Part shown: positions 1 to 8,000 of the stretch, in pieces
How the letters are laid out: the number at the start of each line of letters is the position of its first letter
How positions within the stretch are numbered: the first letter of the stretch is position 1
DNA from: an uncultured Oscillospiraceae bacterium
GTDB lineage: Bacteria > Bacillota > Clostridia > Oscillospirales > Acutalibacteraceae
Assembly (NCBI GenBank): GCA_900549055.1
Contig: URNB01000079.1
Span: 1 to 9,685, forward strand
Direction: 5' to 3'
Length of the DNA stretch: 9,685 nucleotides
The notes under the pieces: model-generated
Database searches by the model: none
What the model was told of the DNA's origin: nothing
What the model saw: only the letters and a program-made list of their open reading frames with translations
Translations under genes and position numbers: made by a program

Positions 1-56
1 CCTGCCGTTAAGCCTATTAAACCGCAAAGGCACAATACCGCGATTACCTTTTTCAT
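1..56 (-). CDS. 5' end of an exported protein, probable lipoprotein (partial)
   Basis: The gene runs off the left edge of the window. It starts at ATG 56-54 and gives MKKVIAVLCLCGLIGLTA, then a codon beginning GG (Gly). This is a short basic N-terminus followed by a hydrophobic core. The end, L-T-A-G, is what precedes the lipidated Cys of a lipobox, but the Cys codon itself lies outside the window. An AAGGA Shine-Dalgarno site (complement of 66-70) sits 9 bases upstream. The start lies 27 bases after the stop of the solute-binding protein gene, so it is very likely the next gene of the same operon. The mature protein is not visible, so function is unknown. Another solute-binding protein or surface lipoprotein would fit the neighbourhood, but that is a guess. 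Confidence 0.7.
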   Translation of the reverse strand, partial: MKKVIAVLCLCGLIGLTA

Positions 57-83
57 TGCTTCCATTCCTTTCAGTTACGAGGT

Positions 84-1334
84 CTATTTCGGAAGAGCCG
101 CGGTATAAGCGTCAAGCTCTCCCTGCCATTTTGTTTTATAGGACTCAAGAGTTGCGGTTATATCCGCGCCGCTCAATACATCCCATATAAGCGCGTCGGT
201 ATTTTCAATACCTATAGTGTCATAATCCTTTGAAATTTTTCCGTAAAGCGATTCAAAGCGCTCAACCTGTTCATCGGTCAAATAGCCTTTGAGATACTGT
301 TTTCTGCGCTCGTAATCCTGCTTACAGAAAAGGTATGCGTATGCGGCACCGCCCGAAGGATTGGAGGAGCCCTTCGGTACGCCGTAGGTAGCAATTGTGC
401 CCGGCGCTACATTTTCATCGCCCGAATAGCCCGTCGGGAACGGAACAAAATCCCAGTCAAAGGTTAAATCGGATACAAAGTGGGTCTTATTGCCGAACCG
501 GTCAACACACATTGCCATTGTACCGAGCTGAAAATCCGCCTGACTCCAGCCCTGCCAGCCGGTAAATGCCCCCACAGTGGATAAGCTTTGGAAATAGTTT
601 AATGCCTCACGCAGCTTGTTATCATCAAGGTTGAGTGCGTATTTATGATCCGTCCACTTAACAAAACCGCTGTTATTAGCCTTTAAAAATACATTTGTAT
701 CCCAAGAGGAAAAGGCGCTTATTGCGTCGCCGTCGGCTGTTTTTTCACGGCAAAGGCTAGTGGTAAGGTTTTTAAAGGTGTCCCAGTTCCATTTTCCCTG
801 CTTGTAAAGATCAAGCGGCAGATCATAGCCGAGGTTTTCAATCAGGGTTTTATTGTAGATTATAACTTCCATATTCGGTACGCTCGGCATACCGTAAACC
901 TCGCCGTTGAAGGTTACAAAATCGCCGATCTTTTTATAATCCTTGAAAATGTCCTCGTTAAGATCCACATATTTTGTTATAGGCGTTGCAAGGTTATTCA
1001 AAATCAGGTCGGCGCTCATCGGCATCATATCGTAGGTGATATTTGCCGCAAGGTCAACCGCCAGTTTGTTTTTCATATCCTTATTGTCAACCACGGTGTA
1101 CTCAACCGTAGCTCCGTACCAATCCTTTAATTGCTTGCGTATGTCGGCATGCTCCTGCTCCCAGCCGTCGTAAGCGAGAATTTTAATCACGCTGCCATCA
1201 AGCTTTTCGGGCAGGCTGACAGATTTGATTTCCGCTTTTCCGCTGCCGCCGTTTCCGCTGCCGCCGCAGCCGGCAAGACTTGAAAACACAATGCATGCCG
1301 CAGAAAGCATTGCCGCCGTTTTTTTGAAATTCAT
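84..1334 (-). CDS. ABC transporter extracellular solute-binding lipoprotein (family 1 / CUT1 type)
   Basis: This is a 416-residue exported lipoprotein. Residues 1-22 form a lipoprotein signal peptide with lipobox L-A-G-C, and Cys23 is the predicted lipidation site. A Gly/Ser-rich tether follows (about 24-33). The body has the landmarks of sugar-type binding proteins: an opening beta strand SVIKILAYDGW (48-58), GEVYGMPSVPN (144-154), the hinge-region strand IIYNKTLIENLGYD (158-171) and WNWDTF (182-187), the usual W-x-W/T-x-D-F position. Length is typical (about 400-450). By family knowledge it should capture an oligosaccharide outside the membrane and deliver it to an ABC permease; the sugar cannot be read from the sequence. 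No permease or ATPase is visible nearby, so it may be an orphan using distant permeases or the permeases may lie beyond the left edge. A good Shine-Dalgarno site (AAAGGAAG, 7 bases upstream) supports this start. The gap to the preceding gene is 15 bases. Confidence 0.9.
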   Translation of the reverse strand: MNFKKTAAMLSAACIVFSSLAGCGGSGNGGSGKAEIKSVSLPEKLDGSVIKILAYDGWEQEHADIRKQLKDWYGATVEYTVVDNKDMKNKLAVDLAANITYDMMPMSADLILNNLATPITKYVDLNEDIFKDYKKIGDFVTFNGEVYGMPSVPNMEVIIYNKTLIENLGYDLPLDLYKQGKWNWDTFKNLTTSLCREKTADGDAISAFSSWDTNVFLKANNSGFVKWTDHKYALNLDDNKLREALNYFQSLSTVGAFTGWQGWSQADFQLGTMAMCVDRFGNKTHFVSDLTFDWDFVPFPTGYSGDENVAPGTIATYGVPKGSSNPSGGAAYAYLFCKQDYERRKQYLKGYLTDEQVERFESLYGKISKDYDTIGIENTDALIWDVLSGADITATLESYKTKWQGELDAYTAALPK

Positions 1335-1349
1335 AAAAATCTTCCTTTC

Positions 1350-3137
1350 TTAATATTCAATTGCGCCGAGATCCGGTAAGCCTTCCTTTGTTACCGCTTT
1401 TCCGTAGAAATCTCTGCCGCCGCACTGAGATATCCATTTGCCAGAATTGATTGCCGGTGAAGAAGACTTTAAACGGTAACCGCCGAGTGTATCAAGACCG
1501 ATACCGCCGGCTCCGGGATTTACAAACATTGGGTCTTCGGTCAGCGAACCGCTGATTTTTACACCCGACTGAAACAGCTGTGCAAACCCGTATGTACCGT
1601 AGAACAGGTTTGTATCGAATGTGATTCGGCTCGGAATAATAAGTGAGCACCAGCCTGTTGAGTTCATATTGAAAATGTTGTTTGTAAACCGTACATTTTT
1701 CGGGCTGGCAGCCGTTCCCCAATCATAGGAGCCTACAAGATTGGTTTTAAGACCTGCCTTGGTATAAACCGTGTTGTTATAAATTTTCACATCGGAAATA
1801 GGTCCCGAAAGCGTGAAAATCTGACTTTTATCATTTTGACTTATGTTGTAACGAACCGAAATATCCTTGTTGTAGCCTCCGTTAGTGCCGTCGGTACACA
1901 GAAGAATAAATCCGCCCTCGTTATCGTGACTGTAATTGTACTGTACCTTGGTGTTCACACAGTCTATATCAACATCGTAGCCCTGACCGTCGCCGCCTAC
2001 CAGCTTTACGTCATACGCCTCGTTATACTGCATTACAACATTTGAGCTGTAATGCGGCCATATACCCGCATACGCGCCCTCTGCATAAGATGTATCGGTT
2101 ACGGTATTGGACTCTATAAGTAAGCCCTTGACCGCCGATATGAAAATACCGTCCGACGCGCAGTGAGAAACAAAATTATTTCGGAAGGTCGCATTGGTTG
2201 AGGGGGTATATTCAAATGCCGACCACTCAACGCCCGGCCCGTGCTCATAATCCGATGCCATTGCGATTCCCGAACCGCCCGTGTTTTTTATAGTGCAGCC
2301 CTGAACCAGAATTTCGTTAAATGAAGTCGGGCTTTTGGATTGGCGGGAATAAAATACTATTCCGCCGTAAAAGCGCTGACCGTCGGTACAGGAAACATCA
2401 ATAACATCAAGATTTATAAGGTAAATGTGATTAAATACGCCGCCCTCATGGAAAACTCCGCTGCTCACCTGTCCTCCGGCATATACCGCAACGCCCTTGC
2501 GCGAGGCGGAATATTCCGAGGGATTGCGGATTTCGAGATTTCTGATTTCGATATACTGCAGAGAGGAAATAAGCACCGCCTGCGCCTCGCCGTCGCCGTT
2601 TATAATCGGTTTTGCTCCCTTACCGTAGCTGTCGATAATAAAATACTTACCTGCCGTTCCCGAAGAACGCGGAACGAGCATCTGATCGAACACGCTGCCG
2701 CATTTAAGCATTATTTTCGTTCCCGGCTCAAAGGTGCGGTTATTTACATTGTCAAGCGTCTTCCAGGCAGAGCGCTCGGTCCTGCCGTCATTTTCGTCAT
2801 CGCCGTTCTCGCTGTCCACATAATAAAGAGCGTATCCGCTTTCTTCCCTACGTGCACCGTTGAACACAGCTGCCTGTTTTACAGTTAAATCTACGTCGGC
2901 ATTGTCGGTACGTATTACTGCTTCAGAGGAAGTGCCCGACCCTGATGATTTTGAGGAATCTGTATTTTCGCGGTCTGTGCTTGTATTATCCGATGAAGTC
3001 GCCTGTGACGAGGAATCCGTCGCGGTATTATTCGCCTTTGTTCTGCGCGTTACGGTGGTGGTTGTTGTTACCTTAACACATCCCGCAAGAGCGATACTCA
3101 TACAAACGGATAAAAGAATTGCCGTTATTCGTTTCAT
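1350..3137 (-). CDS. Right-handed parallel beta-helix lipoprotein
   Basis: This is a 595-residue surface lipoprotein. The signal peptide ends in the lipobox L-A-G-C with Cys20. Residues 21-75 are a Thr/Ser-rich tether that begins with five consecutive Thr. The folded part opens at 104-133 with YYVDSENGDDENDG...AWKTLDNVN, the N-terminal signature common in secreted beta-helix proteins of the pectate-lyase/polysaccharide-lyase-like superfamily. Next come stacked strand repeats (about 135-520) with many asparagine-rich turns, such as IEIRNLEIRN, ATFRNNFVSH, VQYNYSHDNEGG and FTNNIFNMN. The C-terminus has a cap-like segment ending DLGAIEY (589-595), also common in the group. By fold it could bind or cleave an extracellular polysaccharide. 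I cannot identify catalytic residues, so lyase activity is an inference. It is paralogous to the truncated gene at the right edge; compare SQIFTLSGPI at 438-447. It is preceded by an AGGGGGAAAG ribosome site that abuts the stop codon of the upstream gene. Confidence 0.88.
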   Translation of the reverse strand: MKRITAILLSVCMSIALAGCVKVTTTTTVTRRTKANNTATDSSSQATSSDNTSTDRENTDSSKSSGSGTSSEAVIRTDNADVDLTVKQAAVFNGARREESGYALYYVDSENGDDENDGRTERSAWKTLDNVNNRTFEPGTKIMLKCGSVFDQMLVPRSSGTAGKYFIIDSYGKGAKPIINGDGEAQAVLISSLQYIEIRNLEIRNPSEYSASRKGVAVYAGGQVSSGVFHEGGVFNHIYLINLDVIDVSCTDGQRFYGGIVFYSRQSKSPTSFNEILVQGCTIKNTGGSGIAMASDYEHGPGVEWSAFEYTPSTNATFRNNFVSHCASDGIFISAVKGLLIESNTVTDTSYAEGAYAGIWPHYSSNVVMQYNEAYDVKLVGGDGQGYDVDIDCVNTKVQYNYSHDNEGGFILLCTDGTNGGYNKDISVRYNISQNDKSQIFTLSGPISDVKIYNNTVYTKAGLKTNLVGSYDWGTAASPKNVRFTNNIFNMNSTGWCSLIIPSRITFDTNLFYGTYGFAQLFQSGVKISGSLTEDPMFVNPGAGGIGLDTLGGYRLKSSSPAINSGKWISQCGGRDFYGKAVTKEGLPDLGAIEY

Positions 3138-3152
3138 TGTTTATCTTTCCCC

Positions 3153-3902
3153 CTAACCGATTTCAGCTGCAAGTTTTTTCAATTTTTCGGTGTTTTGTCT
3201 CACCGCTTGTTTTTTCGCCGCCTGCTCTATATAATCCGAAAAGCATTTTTCCCTGTAAAGATATTTCAGCTTTGCGTGAATATCTGCGTACGGTTTAAAG
3301 CTGCCGTCGGCATTGCGAAAGAGAGGATCACTGTTTTTAATTTGATTGTAATACTGCTTAAGCTTTACATCGTCCTCTTTTATAACGCCTTCGTTTTCCA
3401 ATTTTTCGCGCAAAGCAATCTGCAAATTACTTTTAAGATAATCGTAATACGAAACGACAGTGTATTCCGTAACACCGTAAACCGGCTCGCCGTTTTTAAG
3501 CTTTTCTGCGCGCGAGGCGTTTTCGGCATTCATTTGCTTTATAATTTTTTCATAACTGAGCTTTTCACAAAGCCCGCGCTCTTCACACTCGGTAAATAAC
3601 GCTCTGTCGTTTTTTAGGTTCTCAACCGCAATTTCCAATAAATACTCCGCCGGAGTAATTCCGTTTTGCTCGGTTTCCCAAAAATCCTTATCGGCACTTG
3701 ATGACGCATCGGATGTAAACCTTAAAATTGCGTCTGAGCGGGAGGCTTTCATATAAAATTCCAACTCATCCTTTGAAACGGAGTCGTTGTTGATTGTAAG
3801 ATAAGCGTTTTTCGTTTCAAGCATTTTAGCACCCGCGACGGCAGCGCCCGATAAAACTGCAAGAGAAACGCAAATTATTATTCCGATTCTGATTTTTTTC
3901 AT
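3153..3902 (-). CDS. Membrane-anchored SurA/PrsA-like chaperone region protein lacking a visible PPIase domain
   Basis: This is a 249-residue protein with a basic start (MKKIRIG) and one N-terminal hydrophobic segment (about 6-26). There is no lipobox, so it is either a signal anchor or a cleaved signal peptide. After it comes AYLTINNDSVSKDELEFYM (33-51), which resembles the opening of SurA/PrsA-type foldases: a short strand, 'N-x-x-x-V/I-S-K-D-E' and then a helix. The rest is charged and mostly helical (82-249), with a Lys-rich C-terminus. I see no parvulin peptidyl-prolyl isomerase domain, which normally sits in the middle or C-terminal half, and length is below that of full PrsA. I infer a chaperone-like helper for exported proteins made by the same operon. 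The assignment rests on one short motif plus overall helical character, so confidence in function is moderate to low. The start was chosen by ribosome-site spacing. It lies 32 bases after the preceding gene and 15 bases before the next. Confidence 0.72.
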   Translation of the reverse strand: MKKIRIGIIICVSLAVLSGAAVAGAKMLETKNAYLTINNDSVSKDELEFYMKASRSDAILRFTSDASSSADKDFWETEQNGITPAEYLLEIAVENLKNDRALFTECEERGLCEKLSYEKIIKQMNAENASRAEKLKNGEPVYGVTEYTVVSYYDYLKSNLQIALREKLENEGVIKEDDVKLKQYYNQIKNSDPLFRNADGSFKPYADIHAKLKYLYREKCFSDYIEQAAKKQAVRQNTEKLKKLAAEIG

Positions 3903-3913
3903 CCGGCGCACCG

Positions 3914-3920
3914 CCCTTTC
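3914..3920 (-). promoter_or_regulatory. Ribosome binding site that decides the start at 3902
   Basis: On the minus strand this reads GAAAGGG. It lies 11 bases before ATG 3902-3900 but only 2 bases before an in-frame GTG at 3911-3909. The GTG is too close to be used from this site, so the ATG, encoding MKKIRIG, is preferred. Confidence 0.55.
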
Positions 3921-3934
3921 TTATAAGTTCAAGG

Positions 3935-5002
3935 CTACTTTATTTTTAATTCTCTGACTTTCTTTTTGTAAAGCAGAATTAAAACAGCAATTACTCCGCC
4001 GACTACCAAAACATCCGCACCGATAATTATTCCGGTAATTTTCCAGTCGATCTCGCGTTTAACATCCGTTTTTACATCCACAACGGTATCGTCAGACGGA
4101 GAGTTTCCGTTATTTTCGGGATTGCTTTCCGTTGCTGTGCCGTTGTTTTCAGAGGTGGTAGCGGACGCGGTACTCGATGTATTATCGGCAGAAGAAGAAC
4201 CGTTCGGCTTCTGCGAGGTTGTATTCCCGCCGCCGTTATTTGCGGAAGAAGTGCCTGTGTTGCTGCCGGATGCGCTTCCGCCCGACTGCGGAGCGGTATA
4301 TTCGTTTACAAGCAAATACCCCAGTGCGCACGCCCAGTTTTCATAACGCGGCTCCCATAAGTTCTTCGCACTGTCGTAATCCGCGCCGTTTAAAAACCGG
4401 ATGCGCAAATATCTGGCGGATGTAGGAATGCTCTTCCCGCGGAAATAGCAGTAGGTCGAACCCTCTGCGGCGGGCATATCGCGCATATCCTTGTAATTAA
4501 GAGTTTTCCATCCGCCGGTTGCGGTATTTGAATAGGCTATTTCAAGCGGAGGATTTTCCTCCATACCCCAGGCTCCCGCCCAGTTTCCTGCACCTGCGAT
4601 TCCCATAAATTCAAAGTCCTTAAAGCCGTTTTTAAATTCGTAAATCAGCTCCAGCTCACAGGCAACATAGTTTTTCATAAGGGTATGCGTGCGAGAGTAG
4701 TTGTTGCCGAAAACCTCTTTAAACAGCTTCATTGTCTTATTGGTTTTAAAGGCGGCAAGCGCGCGCTTATCGGAATTCGCCCCGAAAACACCGCCGTTTG
4801 CCTTAACCTGTGCCTCGGTTACATCGTAATTTGCGGGAAGAATTGTTTTTACGCTGTAAGCCTTGGGAAACGCCGAATCCTCCATGGGGTCTAAAAACTT
4901 TTTGGTTTGTGCCGCAGCAGAAACGCCGAATGCGGGTAATAATGCCGTAAGCATTGCCGCCGCACACAATAATGCCGAAATTTTGCAAGCAAATTTTTTC
5001 AT
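3935..5002 (-). CDS. Secreted stalked protein with beta-sandwich-like ectodomain and C-terminal membrane anchor
   Basis: This 355-residue protein is in no family I recognise with certainty. A Sec signal peptide covers about residues 1-31 (hydrophobic core ALLCAAAMLTALLPAFG, cleavage near VSAAA). Residues 35-236 form the ectodomain. Its second half looks like a galactose-binding-type beta-sandwich: CELELIYEF (115-123), PPLEIAYSN (151-159), GGWKTL (163-168), ARYLRIRFLNG (196-206) and a closing strand YLLVNEY (229-235). Residues 237-318 are a low-complexity Ser/Thr/Asn/Gly stalk, followed by one transmembrane helix (about 322-345) and a basic tail (KKKVRELKIK). There is no LPXTG motif, so it should remain in the membrane with the stalk spanning the wall. 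The ATG overlaps the stop codon of the large LPXTG gene as ATGA, which suggests translational coupling, and AAGGGGAAAG precedes it inside that gene. A ligand-presenting or carbohydrate-binding role is inferred only from fold style and neighbours. Confidence 0.85.
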   Translation of the reverse strand: MKKFACKISALLCAAAMLTALLPAFGVSAAAQTKKFLDPMEDSAFPKAYSVKTILPANYDVTEAQVKANGGVFGANSDKRALAAFKTNKTMKLFKEVFGNNYSRTHTLMKNYVACELELIYEFKNGFKDFEFMGIAGAGNWAGAWGMEENPPLEIAYSNTATGGWKTLNYKDMRDMPAAEGSTYCYFRGKSIPTSARYLRIRFLNGADYDSAKNLWEPRYENWACALGYLLVNEYTAPQSGGSASGSNTGTSSANNGGGNTTSQKPNGSSSADNTSSTASATTSENNGTATESNPENNGNSPSDDTVVDVKTDVKREIDWKITGIIIGADVLVVGGVIAVLILLYKKKVRELKIK

Positions 5003-8000
5003 CTTTCTTTCCCCTTTTTCATTTTAAAGGTAAGTACCGCCAGCATAGCAATCGAAGCGAGATTGAGTATTACGGGAAGCGCATTGCTCTTTTCCCCCGT
5101 CGTCGGCAATCCGTTCGCAGCCGTTGCATTTACGATATTCTTTTCACAAAGCATATACTCGCCGCCGCTTCTTATAAGCAGGGTCACGGCGTTATTGCGC
5201 ACAGCGCTGTAATCCGATTGTAATACAAATCCGTCGTTTACCGCGAAATTGTAAAGCTCGTTTTTATCGGTAGCAAACAGGCTGTTTTTACCGTTAAGCA
5301 TTACAATAAGATACGAAGTAACGCGATTTTCCTTATTCATTCCGTAAAAAAGCTTTTTGGCAGCTCCCAGTGCTTTTTTCTGAGCCGCAGTAAGCTTCGG
5401 CTCAGCGGAAGAAAGCGACGTATCAAACGGGGCAGATGTGTCTGTCAGATCTTTGCTTTGCAAAACCATGCTGTAAATAAGTTCGTTTTCTTTATCATCG
5501 TAAATATTAACCCTTATATCGCAATCGTTATTCTTTGCCGCAGCCAGCAACTGCGTAGGCAGCTTTTGCGCAGCGGTAAGATTGATTTGAATAAGAGACG
5601 AAGGATTTTCCGAAATATGCGACAGTATCATATCGAGAGGCAGCTCTTCCGTGAATATTCCGTTTGCAAGTGCCAGTGCGTAATAGCTGTTTTCCGCGTT
5701 TACAAGCACGGCGTATTCCGTTACAAGCGAGCGCTGATAACTGCTAAGCGCTTCATATGCCGAGCGCGCCGCCTTAATTGCATCAAGGCTTTTAAGGGTT
5801 ACATTTCCTATGGCGCGTATCTTTTCATCAACTGCCGCCGCAGCCTTTTCGTCGGCTTTAATCTTATCTGTATCCTCATATCCCGGATATTTCTTCCCTG
5901 CGGCATTAAATGCGCAAAGATCCACCTTTAAGCTTTCGCCGTTTGCCGCTTTTTGCGGAACAAATCTTATTCCTGTCACGGTAAGCGAGCCGTTGTTTGC
6001 AAGCTGCGAAAGCATTTCAATATTATTAAGGTCAATTGCCTGCTCGTTCTTACCCTTTTGCAAAGCTCCGACCTTTACATATTGCACGGCGCCGCCGGAG
6101 CGTATTCCGAGCAGTATATCAGCCTCAAATTCGTTATCGGTATTGAGATACAGAGTATTTGCGCCCTGCAGATTTATTCTTACCGACGTTCCGTTCGAGG
6201 TAATATCGGAAACCTCGGCTGCAATATTTACGGTAGCACACCAATCGTTATCGGTATTTATTTCAACCGTAGCCGCGTTATCCGATATATTTATCTGTTT
6301 TTTGCCGTTAAGCCACTTATTAACCTGCTCGGGTTCAAACCATGTCGGCGTAATTTCCCTTACGGTCTCCTGACCGCCGTAGCCGGGGTAATAAGCGTCT
6401 TCGGAGTCAAAGAGGAAGCGTTCAACCGTAAAGCATTTTCCCTCGGTTGTGGCAAATTCGAAAATAGCTCCCGAAACGGTAAGCTTATTCTCGTCATCAC
6501 TGATTGAAAGCAGCTCCGAATTATCCGAAATATTAAACGAGCCGGAATTTTTACCTGCCGAAAGCGTACCTATGGGTACTGTGGCATAGCTGCTGTTTGC
6601 AGCCCCTGTTTTAACCTTCAGGCTTATTTTAAGCTCAAACTGGGTGTCGATTTTATAGAAAAGCTCGGTTTGCTCATCTAAATCTATAAGGCAGTGGAAA
6701 TCGCTGTTGTTATGCTGCGTTTCAATGCGCTTGCACCATTCCTTATCAACGCGTGCAGTCCAATATTTATCGGTTGCGTCAAGCGCGAATCTGTCCTGAT
6801 CGTCGCTGCCGTAGCGCCAGTCCCAGTTATACCAGCAGGTTGTGAGCGTATCGGGCGAAAACCAGTTGGGAATTACCGGCTTTGCATCCTCCGACGGCGA
6901 TTTTATAATATTGCTCACCGCAAAGCTGCCGGAAATCGACCAATATCCGTTTTCATCAATATAGCGGGCAAAAAGCTCAATGTTTTTCTTAATTGTAACT
7001 GCGCCCGAATATGTCTGCCATTCGCCGTGCCTGCCTATCCTGTACTGTGTAAGCCGTGCGGTTTCGGGCACTCCCGAAACGGTTATATCCACGGAGTCGG
7101 TCATTTCCTTTGTGTTTGAGGTAAGGGTCGGTGCCGCAGGCCGCTGCACCGTTTCAAGATCAATAGCAAAATTCATATCGCCGAAATCCATTGTGCGGAA
7201 ATAAATATTCTTACCTGTGGGATCATCCTGCGGGATAAGGCGGAAACCGTAAACCGAAATTGAGTTATTTCTGATATACGGTGCCAGCGCCGCGATATCG
7301 GAAATTCTGAATTTTTCGTTTACTCTGCCGCTATACAACTTATCGCTGATTTTTATACCGTTATTGCCCTCGGGGCTGCCCGATACAAGCAGATAAAGCT
7401 CGCACGGCACATCCGTATCAAAGCGTGCATAGAAATACGGGTCGGTCTTCAAATCCACCGTATAAGCGGAAGCCATATAGCGCAGATCCTCAAAATCACC
7501 CTTGAAGTTGAGCTTTACACCGCCCTTTGAGTCTGCCTCACCGGATATTCGCAACATATCCGAATCGCTCATATTCCAGTCCCAGCTCCACCACGCGGTG
7601 GGGGTGTGGTTTAATATCCACGATTCCGCATGCTTTGTAACTGCGGGTACATACGGCTCTTTATTTAATGAAAGCGTAAACGCGCTTACCTTTACGGTAT
7701 CGGCGTTTTGAAAGCCCACGGTTTTAAATCCGAAGCCCGCAATCAGAAGGCTGTTTTCCGAATTGCACATTTTCATAAGCTCTGCGCTTGAGCGCAAATC
7801 AAATGATTCGGTCCATTCGCCCTTATCAAGGCTCTTAAGCGGAATGAATGTGCGGGTGTTGAAATCCACCGCTCCGTTTTCAATGCGATAGACTTGCGCA
7901 TAAAGCGTAATCGGACGCGATACCGTGATGTTGTAATTAATCGTATTATATTCGTCCAAATCGACCGTGAGTCCCGGGCCGTTGCAGTCAAGCCTGCCGT

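Noticed and set aside
2340..2888. Plus-strand open frame of 182 codons antisense to the beta-helix gene
   Set aside because: There is no plausible ribosome site or recognisable domain, and it lies entirely over a gene with clear homology signatures.
3195..3599. Plus-strand open frame antisense to the foldase-like gene
   Set aside because: It is rich in Phe/Ile/Val as expected from reading Lys/Glu/Asn codons backwards, and has no domain or start signal.
3903..3934. Largest intergenic gap examined for a promoter or terminator
   Set aside because: Only about 32 bases, with no hairpin followed by a T-run on the minus strand and no -35/-10 pair. It contains only the ribosome site.
4080..4290. 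Low-complexity stretch considered as a simple-sequence DNA repeat
   Set aside because: There is no regular DNA period. It is the codon usage of a Ser/Thr/Asn/Gly stalk.
5810..6507. Two overlapping plus-strand open frames antisense to the LPXTG gene
   Set aside because: They overlap each other and the strongly supported opposite-strand gene, and the composition is that of reverse-complement coding sequence.
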